Assembly (NCBI GenBank): GCA_029554865.1
Contig: JAKPUX010000129.1
Span: 1 to 42,467, forward strand
Source: a bacterium
GTDB taxonomy: Bacteria > Zhuqueibacterota > Zhuqueibacteria > Residuimicrobiales > Residuimicrobiaceae
Direction of reading: 5' to 3'
Length of the DNA stretch: 42,467 nt
Part shown: piece after piece, positions 16,739 to 24,058 of the stretch
How positions within the stretch are numbered: the stretch's first letter is position 1
Layout of the letters: each line of letters begins with the position of its first letter
Program-made: the position numbers and the translations under genes
The notes under the pieces: model-generated
The model's input: the letters and a program-made list of their open reading frames with translations, nothing else
What the model was told of the DNA's origin: nothing
Database searches by the model: none

Positions 16739-16781
16739 AAAACAAACGAGCCGGGCAATATTACCCGGCTCGTTTTGTTTT
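16739..16781. terminator. Bidirectional terminator between convergent genes
   Basis: A long hairpin: AAAACAAACGAGCCGGG and CCCGGCTCGTTTTGTTTT are complementary apart from one extra T, with an 8-nt loop. A and T runs on both sides allow termination of the + strand NagB/PIG-L gene and of the - strand regulator operon. Confidence 0.92.
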
Positions 16782-16855
16782 AAGCCCAGCGCTTCCCGCA
16801 AATCTGGCACCGCTGAGTGATTACGTCCATTCTTGAGCAGATGCGGCTGTTCACT

Positions 16856-18211
16856 TCAGCGGCGGCTCTTCCGTTTGAGCTGGTAGCGCTTGATCTTGTT
16901 GTAGAGCGTGACGCGGTCGATCCCCAGCATCCTGGCAGCCTTGCTGATGTTCCAGTTCGCTTTGCCGAGGACGAGGATGATGTGGTGGCGCTCCATTTCG
17001 GCCAGCGAGTCCGATCCTTCATGCCGGTTGGAGGGCTCCTCGACGAGCTGGAATGGCAGATCGTTCGGCAGGATAGCCGGCGGCTTGCCGACCACCATCG
17101 CCCGTTCGATGGCATTCTCAAGTTCACGGATGTTGCCCGGCCATTGGTGGCGGATGAGAAGATCGAGCGCTTGCGGCGAGATTTCCCGGATATCCTTGTT
17201 CATGCTGCTGCTGTATTTACGAATGAAATGGTCCACCAGGGCCGGGATGTCGGATTTGCGCTCGCGCAGGGGAGGAAGGACGATGGTGAAGACATTGATG
17301 CGGTAGTAGAGGTCCTCACGGAAAGAGCCCTCGGCGACTGCTTGCTCAAGATTCCGATTGGTCGCGCAGATCAGCCGGATGTCGACATGGATGTTCTGAC
17401 TGCCACCCACCCGGGTGAACTGCCGGGTCTCGAGCACCCTCAGCAGCTCCATCTGCATTTTCTGACTGATGTTGCCGATCTCGTCGAGAAAGAGCGTACC
17501 CTTGTCTGCAATCTCGAATTTACCCTTGCGGCGGTTTTGTGCTCCTGTAAAAGCCCCCTTCTCGTGGCCGAAAAGCTCGCTTTCGAGCAGGCTCTCCGCC
17601 AGAGCGCCGCAATTGACCGCGACGATGGGGTGTCGGCAGCGTTCGGAATGGCTGTGGATGGCCCGCGCGATCAACTCCTTGCCCGTGCCGCTCTCACCGC
17701 GAATGACCACCGTAGCATCCGACTGGGCGACGGTGTGCACCAGCTCCATCACGCGTCTGACCTGCGGACTCTCCCCGATGATCGCTTCGGGATCGGCCTG
17801 ATGCTGCATGCTCTGACGCAGCTCGGTGTTCTCCTCCCGCAGCGCGATGCGCTCCGCGGCATTCCGGACCATATGGCTAAGCTCCTCCGGATTGAAGGGC
17901 TTGACGACATAGTCGTAGGCCCCCTCCTTAAGGCTCTGCACAGCAGTGTCCACTGAGGCAAAGGCGGTCATGATGATGATGATCATCTCTTTGTGGAACT
18001 CACGCACTCGTCGCTGCAGCTCAATGCCACTCATCCCCGGCATGCGCACGTCGAGCAGCATGATGTTCCATGGCGATTTGTCGAGCGCCGCCAGGGCTTC
18101 AAAGGCATCCTTGGCGATGCCTACCTCATAGCCCTCTTCGCGGAACCAGTTGAACAGGGAATACCGTACGGATTCCTCGTCATCGACGATCAATATGGAT
18201 ACAGGATTCAT
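16856..18211 (-). CDS. NtrC-family sigma-54-dependent response regulator
   Basis: 451 residues. Receiver domain 5-118 (acidic pair D10-D11, phospho-acceptor Asp54, Lys104 in VVKPF). AAA+ domain about 145-380 with Walker A GESGTGKE (172-179), the intact sigma-54 contact loop GAFTGA (219-224), Walker B FLDEIG (241-246) and RELENAIERA. FIS-type helix-turn-helix 415-447 (ISKAARMLGIDRVTLYNKIK). It would bind an upstream palindrome and use ATP hydrolysis to open sigma-54 promoters. It is the last gene of the operon and lies 45 bp after the haem-motif sensor kinase, its likely partner. The likely target is the operon's own promoter at 23524-23539, which makes the circuit autoregulated; this is inference from layout. 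Confidence 0.93.
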   Translation of the reverse strand: MNPVSILIVDDEESVRYSLFNWFREEGYEVGIAKDAFEALAALDKSPWNIMLLDVRMPGMSGIELQRRVREFHKEMIIIIMTAFASVDTAVQSLKEGAYDYVVKPFNPEELSHMVRNAAERIALREENTELRQSMQHQADPEAIIGESPQVRRVMELVHTVAQSDATVVIRGESGTGKELIARAIHSHSERCRHPIVAVNCGALAESLLESELFGHEKGAFTGAQNRRKGKFEIADKGTLFLDEIGNISQKMQMELLRVLETRQFTRVGGSQNIHVDIRLICATNRNLEQAVAEGSFREDLYYRINVFTIVLPPLRERKSDIPALVDHFIRKYSSSMNKDIREISPQALDLLIRHQWPGNIRELENAIERAMVVGKPPAILPNDLPFQLVEEPSNRHEGSDSLAEMERHHIILVLGKANWNISKAARMLGIDRVTLYNKIKRYQLKRKSRR

Positions 18212-18256
18212 ATCTCCTCGGTTGAGTGTGCAGCGATGAAAATAAAAGCAAGAAAA

Positions 18257-19900
18257 TCACCAGCTATCTGTAGCCGGAGCTTTGGAGGTTTCACGCTCAC
18301 CTTTATCCACGGCGGGTTCGCGTGGCAGGAGAATGCGAAAAGTCGTGCCCTCTTGCACCGATGAATCGACTTCGATCTGGCCCTGATGGCGCTGAATGAT
18401 GCCAAAAGTCACCGCCAGCCCCAGACCGACTCCCTTGCCCTCTTTTTTGGTAGAGAAAAAAGGATCAAAGATGTGCGGCAGGATATCGGTGGGGATGCCT
18501 CCCCCGGTATCCACTACCTCGATGCCGATAGCCGCACTCTCCGGATACGCACTGGTACGGACGGTCAATACGCCGCCGCTCACCATCGCCTCGATGGCGT
18601 TGACGAACAGGGCGACCAAAGCCTGGCGGATCTGCCCGGCATCACAGGTCAAACGGTCATCCTCCAGATTCAGCTCCTCATGGCATGAGATCCCTTTCAG
18701 CACCATGTGATGATGGACCAGCTTCAGGCTGGAGGCGATCAGACCGTGCAGGTGTTCTTCAGCGAAATGACCGCCCGACTGACGCGCAAAGAGGAGCATG
18801 TTGTTGATGATATCTCCCGAGCGGCCGACCTCGTTTTTGATGATCGTCAGATACTCCTGCAGCCGCTCCCGGGACGCCTGTGTAAGGGAGTCGTCCTGCA
18901 GCAGCCGCAAGGCGAGGTAGGAGTAATTCAGGGCGCCGGCGAGGGGATTGTTGATTTCATGGGCAACAGTGGCGGAGAGTTGGCCCAGTGAGGCCAGCCT
19001 CTCCATCCGTGCCAGGCGGGATTCGGCTTCTGCGAGCTCACGGCTTTTTGTGTCGACCTTTTCCTCGAGGTGCAGCGACCAATCGGTCAGCTCTCTTCTG
19101 GCCGCCCCCAGATCCGCGCTCATATGGTTGAAGGCGGCGGCGAGCTGTCCCAGTTCATCTTCTTCATCTGCCTCGATGCGATAGTCAAGATGCCCCGCAG
19201 CGATTTCACGCGTGCCCCTGATCAACCCCTGGACGCGGCGGCGCACAAAACGGTCGATGAACCAGCCGGCGGAGAGCCCGCACCCCAGGATGAGCAGCAG
19301 CCCGAACAGGATCAACTGCCGGCGGTCAGATCGGAGTTGGGCATCGACTCCTGTCAGGGACCACTGCACATCCAGCACCCCCAGCACCCGTTCCTCAGGA
19401 GTGTGGGCATGGCAGCCCGCGGTGTAGCAGTCGGGTTCGTTGGCGATGGGATTGACAACTCCCAGGATACGAAGGCCTGCACTGTCCTGCAGTACACGCT
19501 GGCGCCTGGCCAATGGCAAATCGGAGACGGCCGCACCCTCAGCATGACATTCGGCGCACACTTTTGCAGATATCTCCAGGCGGCTGCCGACCTCCTCACG
19601 CCGCGAAGAGGAGATAACCGTACCGTTCTTGTCAAAGAGGCGGATGGCTGCAATTCCGGAATCCGCAGCGAGGGTGTTGATGATCTGATGAATATCCTCG
19701 ATGCGGTTGATCAGCATACCGTACCGCATCGCGCCCTGAATGATATCGCTAACCCTGATGGCGCTGACCGTGGTGCTCTCGAGGAGCTCCCGGCTGTGGG
19801 TTTGCACCGAACGGCGCGCGAAGAGCCCGAAGCCGCAGGTGACAATGACCATCATCAGGATGAATATGCGGAAACTGAGCGACTGGAAAAGTTTTCTCAT
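18257..19900 (-). CDS. Membrane sensor histidine kinase with haem-c motifs in its periplasmic domain
   Basis: 547 residues. TM1 about 11-28, periplasmic domain about 29-193, TM2 about 194-217, HAMP about 216-270, coiled coil, HisKA with the H-box VAHEINNPLAG, and HATPase with N box (LFVNAIEAM), DTGGGIP and GKGVGLGLAV. The periplasmic domain carries a canonical haem-c motif CAECH (Cys115, Cys118, His119) and a second CYTAGCH (Cys158, Cys163, His164; CX4CH). This resembles the Tll0287/DUF3365-like haem sensor domains, so it could sense redox potential, O2 or NO. Haem attachment is inferred, not shown. It sits between the GcvH-like gene (200-bp gap) and the NtrC-type regulator (45-bp gap). The ribosome site before the ATG is weak. 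Confidence 0.9.
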   Translation of the reverse strand: MRKLFQSLSFRIFILMMVIVTCGFGLFARRSVQTHSRELLESTTVSAIRVSDIIQGAMRYGMLINRIEDIHQIINTLAADSGIAAIRLFDKNGTVISSSRREEVGSRLEISAKVCAECHAEGAAVSDLPLARRQRVLQDSAGLRILGVVNPIANEPDCYTAGCHAHTPEERVLGVLDVQWSLTGVDAQLRSDRRQLILFGLLLILGCGLSAGWFIDRFVRRRVQGLIRGTREIAAGHLDYRIEADEEDELGQLAAAFNHMSADLGAARRELTDWSLHLEEKVDTKSRELAEAESRLARMERLASLGQLSATVAHEINNPLAGALNYSYLALRLLQDDSLTQASRERLQEYLTIIKNEVGRSGDIINNMLLFARQSGGHFAEEHLHGLIASSLKLVHHHMVLKGISCHEELNLEDDRLTCDAGQIRQALVALFVNAIEAMVSGGVLTVRTSAYPESAAIGIEVVDTGGGIPTDILPHIFDPFFSTKKEGKGVGLGLAVTFGIIQRHQGQIEVDSSVQEGTTFRILLPREPAVDKGERETSKAPATDSW

Positions 19901-20100
19901 TTGGCAGCAGGGATGGGATATTCCGACCTGGGCAATTTAATTAAATTAAAGATTTATTTGCAGAGGCGCAACGTTGATTGTAAAGGAATTCGCCGGAATG
20001 CAGTAAAATGCAACAATCCATGTTGAATTAATAGACAAACACTGGCAGGGTGGAAAAGAGTAGGCAGGCAGCGGGGGTGGAATCAGGTCCGGGAGAGGCG

Positions 20101-20904
20101 TCAGAGCGCATAAAAGGGAGCTACAGTGTTGAAATAGCGCTTGCTGCCGAGAAGTCCGGACAGGGCACCGGGGGTGAGGGGAGCCTTGCCGTGGAGCGAC
20201 TCCTTTTCAGGGGATTCGTCGCCGAGACCGCCAGTCAGACACTGCAGGATCTCAAGGTACTGCGCTCGCAGACAGGCCGCAGCCTTGTCCCCCCTCAACC
20301 TCCCCTTGACAGCGCGGCGGCTGGAGATCACCCCGATCTCCATGAAAAAGGACTGGATGGGCAGCTCTGCTTTCTGCGACAGCTCCTCGAGCACGCCGGG
20401 ATTGACAGAGCGCACCACGCCGTCACAGGGTGCGGTCAGTCCCAGGGTGCCATCACTGGTGATGAGCCACATGGTCGGCTGGGAGGTGGTGAGGGAGGCG
20501 CCCCGGCGGGGCAGAATGACCTCCCGCACGGGCGGAAGAAAGATGGTCCCGTTCTCGTTCAGTCCGATTTCAAAAAGTCTGCTGCCCCGTGGACGCATAT
20601 ACCAGAAACCGGCCCCGTACCAGGTGGCGGGATCGAAATGGAGAGATGGGAGGGGGGACTCCTGGCTTTCAGGCCCCAATCCGGTGACGCGCTGCCGATC
20701 GCCCTCCCCGGCAGAGCTCCCCTCTTCCGCGGGACGGGCCGCACCGCTGCGCATCAGCTCGTCGAAGGGACAGCCGGCACAGGCGAAAGCGCGGTCGCAG
20801 AGCTTGAAGGCGACCAAACCCGCCTGCATCCAGATGCAGGCGGATTCGCCCTCCGGCCAGACCCGGTTGGCCTGGCCGGAATATTTCGGAATGATTTCTT
20901 TCAT
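20101..20904 (-). CDS. GcvH-like (lipoyl/biotinyl-fold) protein with a four-Cys N-terminal motif
   Basis: 267 residues from ATG 20904; a GTG at 20913 would add three residues, and neither start has a strong ribosome site. The N-terminus has a conserved-looking Cys set: Cys23, Cys36, Cys42 and Cys45 within CIWMQAGLVAFKLCD and FACAGCPFDEL, which could bind a metal or Fe-S cluster. The middle (about 90-195) resembles glycine-cleavage H protein, with the hallmark APCDGVVRSVNPGVLE like the PxxGxVxxxN turn. The lysine that carries lipoate in GcvH has no obvious equivalent here, so a lipoate shuttle role is doubtful. No other glycine-cleavage genes are near; the gene follows the NrfD gene by 59 bp. 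A redox or assembly role for the membrane complex is a guess from position. Confidence 0.7.
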   Translation of the reverse strand: MKEIIPKYSGQANRVWPEGESACIWMQAGLVAFKLCDRAFACAGCPFDELMRSGAARPAEEGSSAGEGDRQRVTGLGPESQESPLPSLHFDPATWYGAGFWYMRPRGSRLFEIGLNENGTIFLPPVREVILPRRGASLTTSQPTMWLITSDGTLGLTAPCDGVVRSVNPGVLEELSQKAELPIQSFFMEIGVISSRRAVKGRLRGDKAAACLRAQYLEILQCLTGGLGDESPEKESLHGKAPLTPGALSGLLGSKRYFNTVAPFYAL

Positions 20905-20963
20905 CGGTTCCACGGATCAGAAGTGGAGAGCAGGATGGCCGAGGCGGTTCCCCGCCCGGCCCC

Positions 20964-22520
20964 TTATTCCGAACTCATGTGACAGCCGTCGCAGCTCTCT
21001 TCATAGTTGAATGCCTTTTCGCCGTTGTGGCAGGTGCCGCACTGATCATGGCCGACCGCCCGGGTTTGGGCGGCGGCACCAGCCTTGGAGGCGCGGATTG
21101 AAAAGAGACCGGCGTGGCAGTTCTTGCAGTTGGGCGCACTGGTATCCACATGCGACTCGTGGTTGAAGATGACCTGTCCGGGGCTCTCCTCCGATTGGAC
21201 GAACTCGATCGGTGCGGGGAATTCCAGACTCTCTGCAGCGATGGCCTGAGCGGCCTGGGGGGCATCCGCGGACTGGTTGGGCCTGGTCACAGCCAGGGAG
21301 TAACCGAAACCGGCCAGAACAAGGATCAACAGTCCGGCGAGCAGGCCCATCGCCAGCTTGCCCGAGCGGCCGGCCTCAATGAGGGGAGGCTGGTGCACTC
21401 CGGTTTTCTCCTCGCGCGGGAAAACCGGCAGGTATTTAGCCGCGAGACGGAAGATGAAGAGGCCGGCGGCAATGACGGAAAGGGTAACCGCAACCTCCAT
21501 CCAGCTCGGCAGATACTCCACGCCGGCGGAGCGCGCCATGCCTGTGATCGCCACGTTCAACCGGTTCATCACCAGACCGAACAGGGTCAGCACTGCGCCG
21601 AAAAAGAGACCAGCCTTGCTTTCGCGGATCCTGGCGTTGAAAAAGAGCATCATCGGCGTGATGTAGCCGAGAATGATTTCGATGAGAAAAAAGATCCCCT
21701 CACTCGAGCCGTCAAAAACATGCTTGAATGCACCGCGCTCGACCATATTCTGCAGCCGCAGCACCAGGTAGATCATAAGCACGACTGCGATCACGCGGCT
21801 GATCTGCGCCAGCAAACGGTGCTCGATCCCCTTGCCGAAAGCGCGCGCGCTCAGATAGGACTCGAAGATAACCATCGCCAGACCGCCCGCCAGGGCGCTG
21901 ATGAAGAAAAAGACCGGCAGCATCCCCGAATACCAGATGGGATGCAGCTTGGTCGGGACGATCAGATAAAGCGAACCCAAAGAGGACTGATGCAGGGTCG
22001 AAAGAATCACCCCTGCGATGACCAGAGGGATGAGGATGCGGTGAAAAAGATCCTGCCAGAAGACCATGCGGAAACGCTCAAAAAAGGCGGGCAGAAATTC
22101 GAGAAAAAGAACCGTGGTGTAGAGCATCACACACCAGCCCACCTCAAACATGACCGAATGGTGATTCCACATCGTGATGACATGCCAGACGTTGTAGGGC
22201 TTGCCCAGATCGACGAGCAGGGCGACGATTACCAAGACATAGCCCAGAAAAGCGGTCAGAACGGTGGGACGGCCGATCGGCCGGTACTCCTTGAGGTTGA
22301 AGATATAGATGGTCGCGCAAACGGCAAATCCGCCCGCAGCGAGCGCAACCCCGATCAGGATGTCAAAACCGATCCAGATGCCCCAGGGAAACTGGTCCGA
22401 CAGATTGGTGGCAGCACCCAGCCCGTTATAAAAACGGTAGACGACAGAGATAATCCCTGCCGCCCAGATGACAGCCAGGGTGATAAGCCAGAAACTTGGT
22501 TTGGGAAGTTTTAATTTCAT
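20964..22520 (-). CDS. NrfD/HybB-like membrane quinone-interacting subunit with C-terminal triheme cytochrome domain
   Basis: 518 residues. ATG 22520 has GAGGA 4-5 nt upstream. Residues about 8-370 contain eight to ten hydrophobic helices with the HybB/NrfD pattern (FPWGIWIGFDILIGVALAAGG near the start, HQSSLGSLYLIVP in the middle), the quinone-interacting integral membrane subunit of PsrC/HybB-type complexes. Another hydrophobic helix (about 391-412) is followed by a tail with three CxxCH haem-c motifs (CKNCH, CGTCH, CDGCH) plus extra His residues, like a cytochrome c7/c3-type triheme module. The tail must be periplasmic to receive haem. The fusion joins quinone chemistry to a periplasmic electron wire. 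It follows the ferredoxin subunit gene and lies in the operon driven by the sigma-54 promoter candidate. No hydrogenase or molybdopterin catalytic subunit is in the operon. Confidence 0.9.
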   Translation of the reverse strand: MKLKLPKPSFWLITLAVIWAAGIISVVYRFYNGLGAATNLSDQFPWGIWIGFDILIGVALAAGGFAVCATIYIFNLKEYRPIGRPTVLTAFLGYVLVIVALLVDLGKPYNVWHVITMWNHHSVMFEVGWCVMLYTTVLFLEFLPAFFERFRMVFWQDLFHRILIPLVIAGVILSTLHQSSLGSLYLIVPTKLHPIWYSGMLPVFFFISALAGGLAMVIFESYLSARAFGKGIEHRLLAQISRVIAVVLMIYLVLRLQNMVERGAFKHVFDGSSEGIFFLIEIILGYITPMMLFFNARIRESKAGLFFGAVLTLFGLVMNRLNVAITGMARSAGVEYLPSWMEVAVTLSVIAAGLFIFRLAAKYLPVFPREEKTGVHQPPLIEAGRSGKLAMGLLAGLLILVLAGFGYSLAVTRPNQSADAPQAAQAIAAESLEFPAPIEFVQSEESPGQVIFNHESHVDTSAPNCKNCHAGLFSIRASKAGAAAQTRAVGHDQCGTCHNGEKAFNYEESCDGCHMSSE

Positions 22521-22575
22521 AGGTTCCTCAGTAGGTGAACAAGTTCATGAGAGACCGGTCCGGCAACGGGCCGCC

Positions 22576-23316
22576 CTAGAGCGTTTCATCAGGCTTTTCC
22601 TGCAGCTTGATTCTCCTGTTCACGATCCACCACAGTCCGGCCAGAAAAGCCGTGCCGGTCGTCACAATGCCGGGAATCTTGTTGAGCACCTTCCAGGTCA
22701 AATTGGGGTAGGACTCCTCGATGAGGTTGGCGGGGAATCCCAGCTCGGCAAAGGGAACGGCAGAGGTGTACAAAACCGAGGTTCCGCCTGCCTCCTTGAG
22801 GCCAAAGATGTGGGGCTGGTATTTCTCAGGAGTGGAGGAGATGCGCTGTTGGGCCTCCGCGATCAGGGCCTGACGCTCACCGAAGATGGTCGCACCGGTC
22901 GGGCAGGCTGCCGTGCAGGCGGGCTGCTCTCCGGCCTTGAGGGCCTTTTCATAACAGAAAATGCACTTCTGGATGAGAGGAATCGGCTTGTCCCACTGGT
23001 ATTTTGGAATGCCGAAAGGGCAGGCGATCATGCAGTAGCGGCAGCCGATGCACTTGCTGCCGTCGTAGACCACTGCGCCCTCAGGCGTCTTGGAGAGCGC
23101 GCCGACCGGACAGGCGGAGGCGCAGGCGGGCTCCTCGCAGTGCATGCATTGACGGCGGATGTTCACACCGTTGCGGTGCTCCATTGCACTCCAGGTGTAG
23201 GCGGTCAGCATGTGGTTGGCTGAATCCCTGGGCAGATCGTTGATCTCCTTGCATGCCAGGGCGCAGGCTTCGCACCCCACACATTTGGTTAAATCGGTTA
23301 GAATAGCGGCCTTCAT
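22576..23316 (-). CDS. HybA/NrfC-like ferredoxin subunit with four [4Fe-4S] motifs and a C-terminal membrane helix
   Basis: 246 residues from ATG 23316, which has AGGAGG 6 nt upstream; an ATG two codons earlier overlaps the ribosome site. Four Cys sets are visible: CVGCEACALACKEIN, CMHCEEPACASACPVGA, CIGCRYCMIACPFG and CIFC...ACTAACPTGA, the four-cluster pattern of HybA/NrfC/DmsB proteins. A hydrophobic segment near residues 220-236 is followed by Arg/Lys residues and should anchor it. There is no Tat or Sec signal at the N-terminus, unlike typical HybA, so the cluster domain may face the cytoplasm. It would pass electrons between the NrfD subunit and an unidentified partner. The gene lies 33 bp downstream of the small membrane peptide and 55 bp upstream of nrfD. 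Confidence 0.9.
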   Translation of the reverse strand: MKAAILTDLTKCVGCEACALACKEINDLPRDSANHMLTAYTWSAMEHRNGVNIRRQCMHCEEPACASACPVGALSKTPEGAVVYDGSKCIGCRYCMIACPFGIPKYQWDKPIPLIQKCIFCYEKALKAGEQPACTAACPTGATIFGERQALIAEAQQRISSTPEKYQPHIFGLKEAGGTSVLYTSAVPFAELGFPANLIEESYPNLTWKVLNKIPGIVTTGTAFLAGLWWIVNRRIKLQEKPDETL

Positions 23317-23349
23317 CCGCATCCTCCTGTTGGGTTATGCGCAGATTTT

Positions 23350-23439
23350 TTAGGATTTCTTCTTGGCCTGGCGCAGTTGAACCACATAATCGGCCAGGAT
23401 GAAAGCCAGGGCCAGCGCGAGCAAAAGCAGTACAGTCAT
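23350..23439 (-). CDS. 29-residue single-helix membrane peptide at the head of the redox operon
   Basis: ATG at 23439 is preceded by GAGGA with 7-nt spacing. The peptide is one hydrophobic helix (TVLLLLALALAFILADYVV) followed by QLRQAKKKS, a positive tail that would sit in the cytoplasm. It is the first gene after the sigma-54 promoter candidate and ends 33 bp before the ferredoxin gene. Small accessory helices of this kind occur in many respiratory complexes (compare CydX, KdpF), so it may be a structural subunit of the NrfD complex. An upstream in-frame extension exists but lacks a ribosome site and membrane-protein logic. Confidence 0.6.
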   Translation of the reverse strand: MTVLLLLALALAFILADYVVQLRQAKKKS

Positions 23440-23795
23440 ACTGGATTCCTCGGTTTGTCTGTATCGTTTTCCGGAAGACTCCGGATGGTTTGCGGGCGCC
23501 AGATCGGCGCTCGGCCTCGCTTCTGCAACTTGCATGCCAAAGGGAAGCTGTTCTTTCAGTAGTGCATTAAAGCATGTATTATCAATTAATTGAAACAGAA
23601 CATTATGGACATAATGTGAACAAATATTACTATCAATTGATTAATAAATCAACAATGTAAAGCAATTGTGAGCGGTTTTGATTACATTTCACTAAATTAC
23701 AATTAATAATGACTGTTTAATAAAACAGCATCACTGTCTCGAATTGTTTGCGCGTTATGTTTAATATATAAACATTTATCGGGGTGAGCTGAAGC
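23440..23795. promoter_or_regulatory. AT-rich regulatory region with a cluster of palindromes
   Basis: Much of this 356-bp stretch upstream of the - strand operon is markedly AT-rich. Besides the sigma-54 promoter it holds a 12-bp perfect palindrome TCAATTAATTGA (23582-23593), an 8-2-8 inverted repeat ACATTATG/CATAATGT (23600-23617), a 10-bp palindrome ATCAATTGAT (23632-23641) and TTGATT/AATCAA with a 4-nt centre (23637-23652). The 23600-23617 repeat is centred about 96 bp upstream of the predicted start, a typical enhancer distance for an NtrC-type activator. I see no gene from about 23440 to 23795. Confidence 0.6.
23524..23539 (-). promoter_or_regulatory. Sigma-54 (-24/-12) promoter of the redox operon
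   Basis: Read on the minus strand: TGGCATGCAAGTTGCA. It matches the TGGCACG-N4-TTGCW consensus with one C-to-T change, and the GG and GC are separated by exactly 10 nt. Transcription would start near 23513, about 74 nt before the ATG of the small membrane peptide. The operon encodes an NtrC-type activator, which fits. Confidence 0.75.
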
Positions 23796-23921
23796 ATGCT
23801 GGAAATGGTCAGGAGGAAACTGGGGCAAGCGGCCCCGGGCGTCGGGTGGAAGCCGTATCCAGGGAGGGGCGCGCCGCCAGGTGTCAGGTGGAATCCAGAT
23901 TTGGGGGTACCTGGCTGTTAA
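23796..23921 (+). CDS. Possible 41-residue peptide with an internal repeat
   Basis: ATG 23796 follows GGGGTGAG by 7 nt and reads 41 codons to TAA at 23919. The stretch is GC-rich inside an otherwise AT-rich intergenic region. The peptide carries an imperfect repeat, PGVGWKPYPGRG then PGVRWNPDLGVPG, mirrored at DNA level by GTCGGGTGGAAGCC and GTCAGGTGGAATCC. No family is recognised. It may instead be a non-coding GC-rich repeat; its end abuts the promoter of the next gene. Confidence 0.25.
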   Translation: MLEMVRRKLGQAAPGVGWKPYPGRGAPPGVRWNPDLGVPGC

Positions 23922-23927
23922 TTACTG

Positions 23928-23956
23928 TTGACAAAATAGGTGTATATTCCTATATT
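23928..23956 (+). promoter_or_regulatory. Housekeeping promoter of the transglutaminase-like gene
   Basis: Perfect TTGACA at 23928-23933, 17-bp spacer and TATATT at 23951-23956. Transcription would start near 23963, about 96 nt before the ATG at 24059. The gap 23922-24058 holds this promoter and a short leader. Confidence 0.75.
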
Positions 23957-24058
23957 TAATAAAATTTCAGATCCCTGGGTCTAGTCGCCGGCTGAATTTT
24001 CCTCTGCTGCATGGGCGCCATGCCTGTGACAACCAGCTGCATTGCGTGAGGTAAGAGC

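Noticed and set aside
19901-20100. Possible internal promoter between the GcvH-like and sensor kinase genes
   Set aside because: AT-rich, but the best -35/-10 pair (TTTACT and TACAAT) has a 19-bp spacer and no sigma-54 motif is present; not strong enough to list.
20050-20982. Plus-strand open frame opposite the GcvH-like gene
   Set aside because: No recognisable domain; the minus-strand frame has the Cys4 and H-protein signatures and fits the operon.
23637-23652. FNR-like box TTGAT...ATCAA
   Set aside because: The half-sites are separated by 6 nt instead of 4, and AT-rich DNA produces such repeats by chance; kept only as part of the palindrome cluster.
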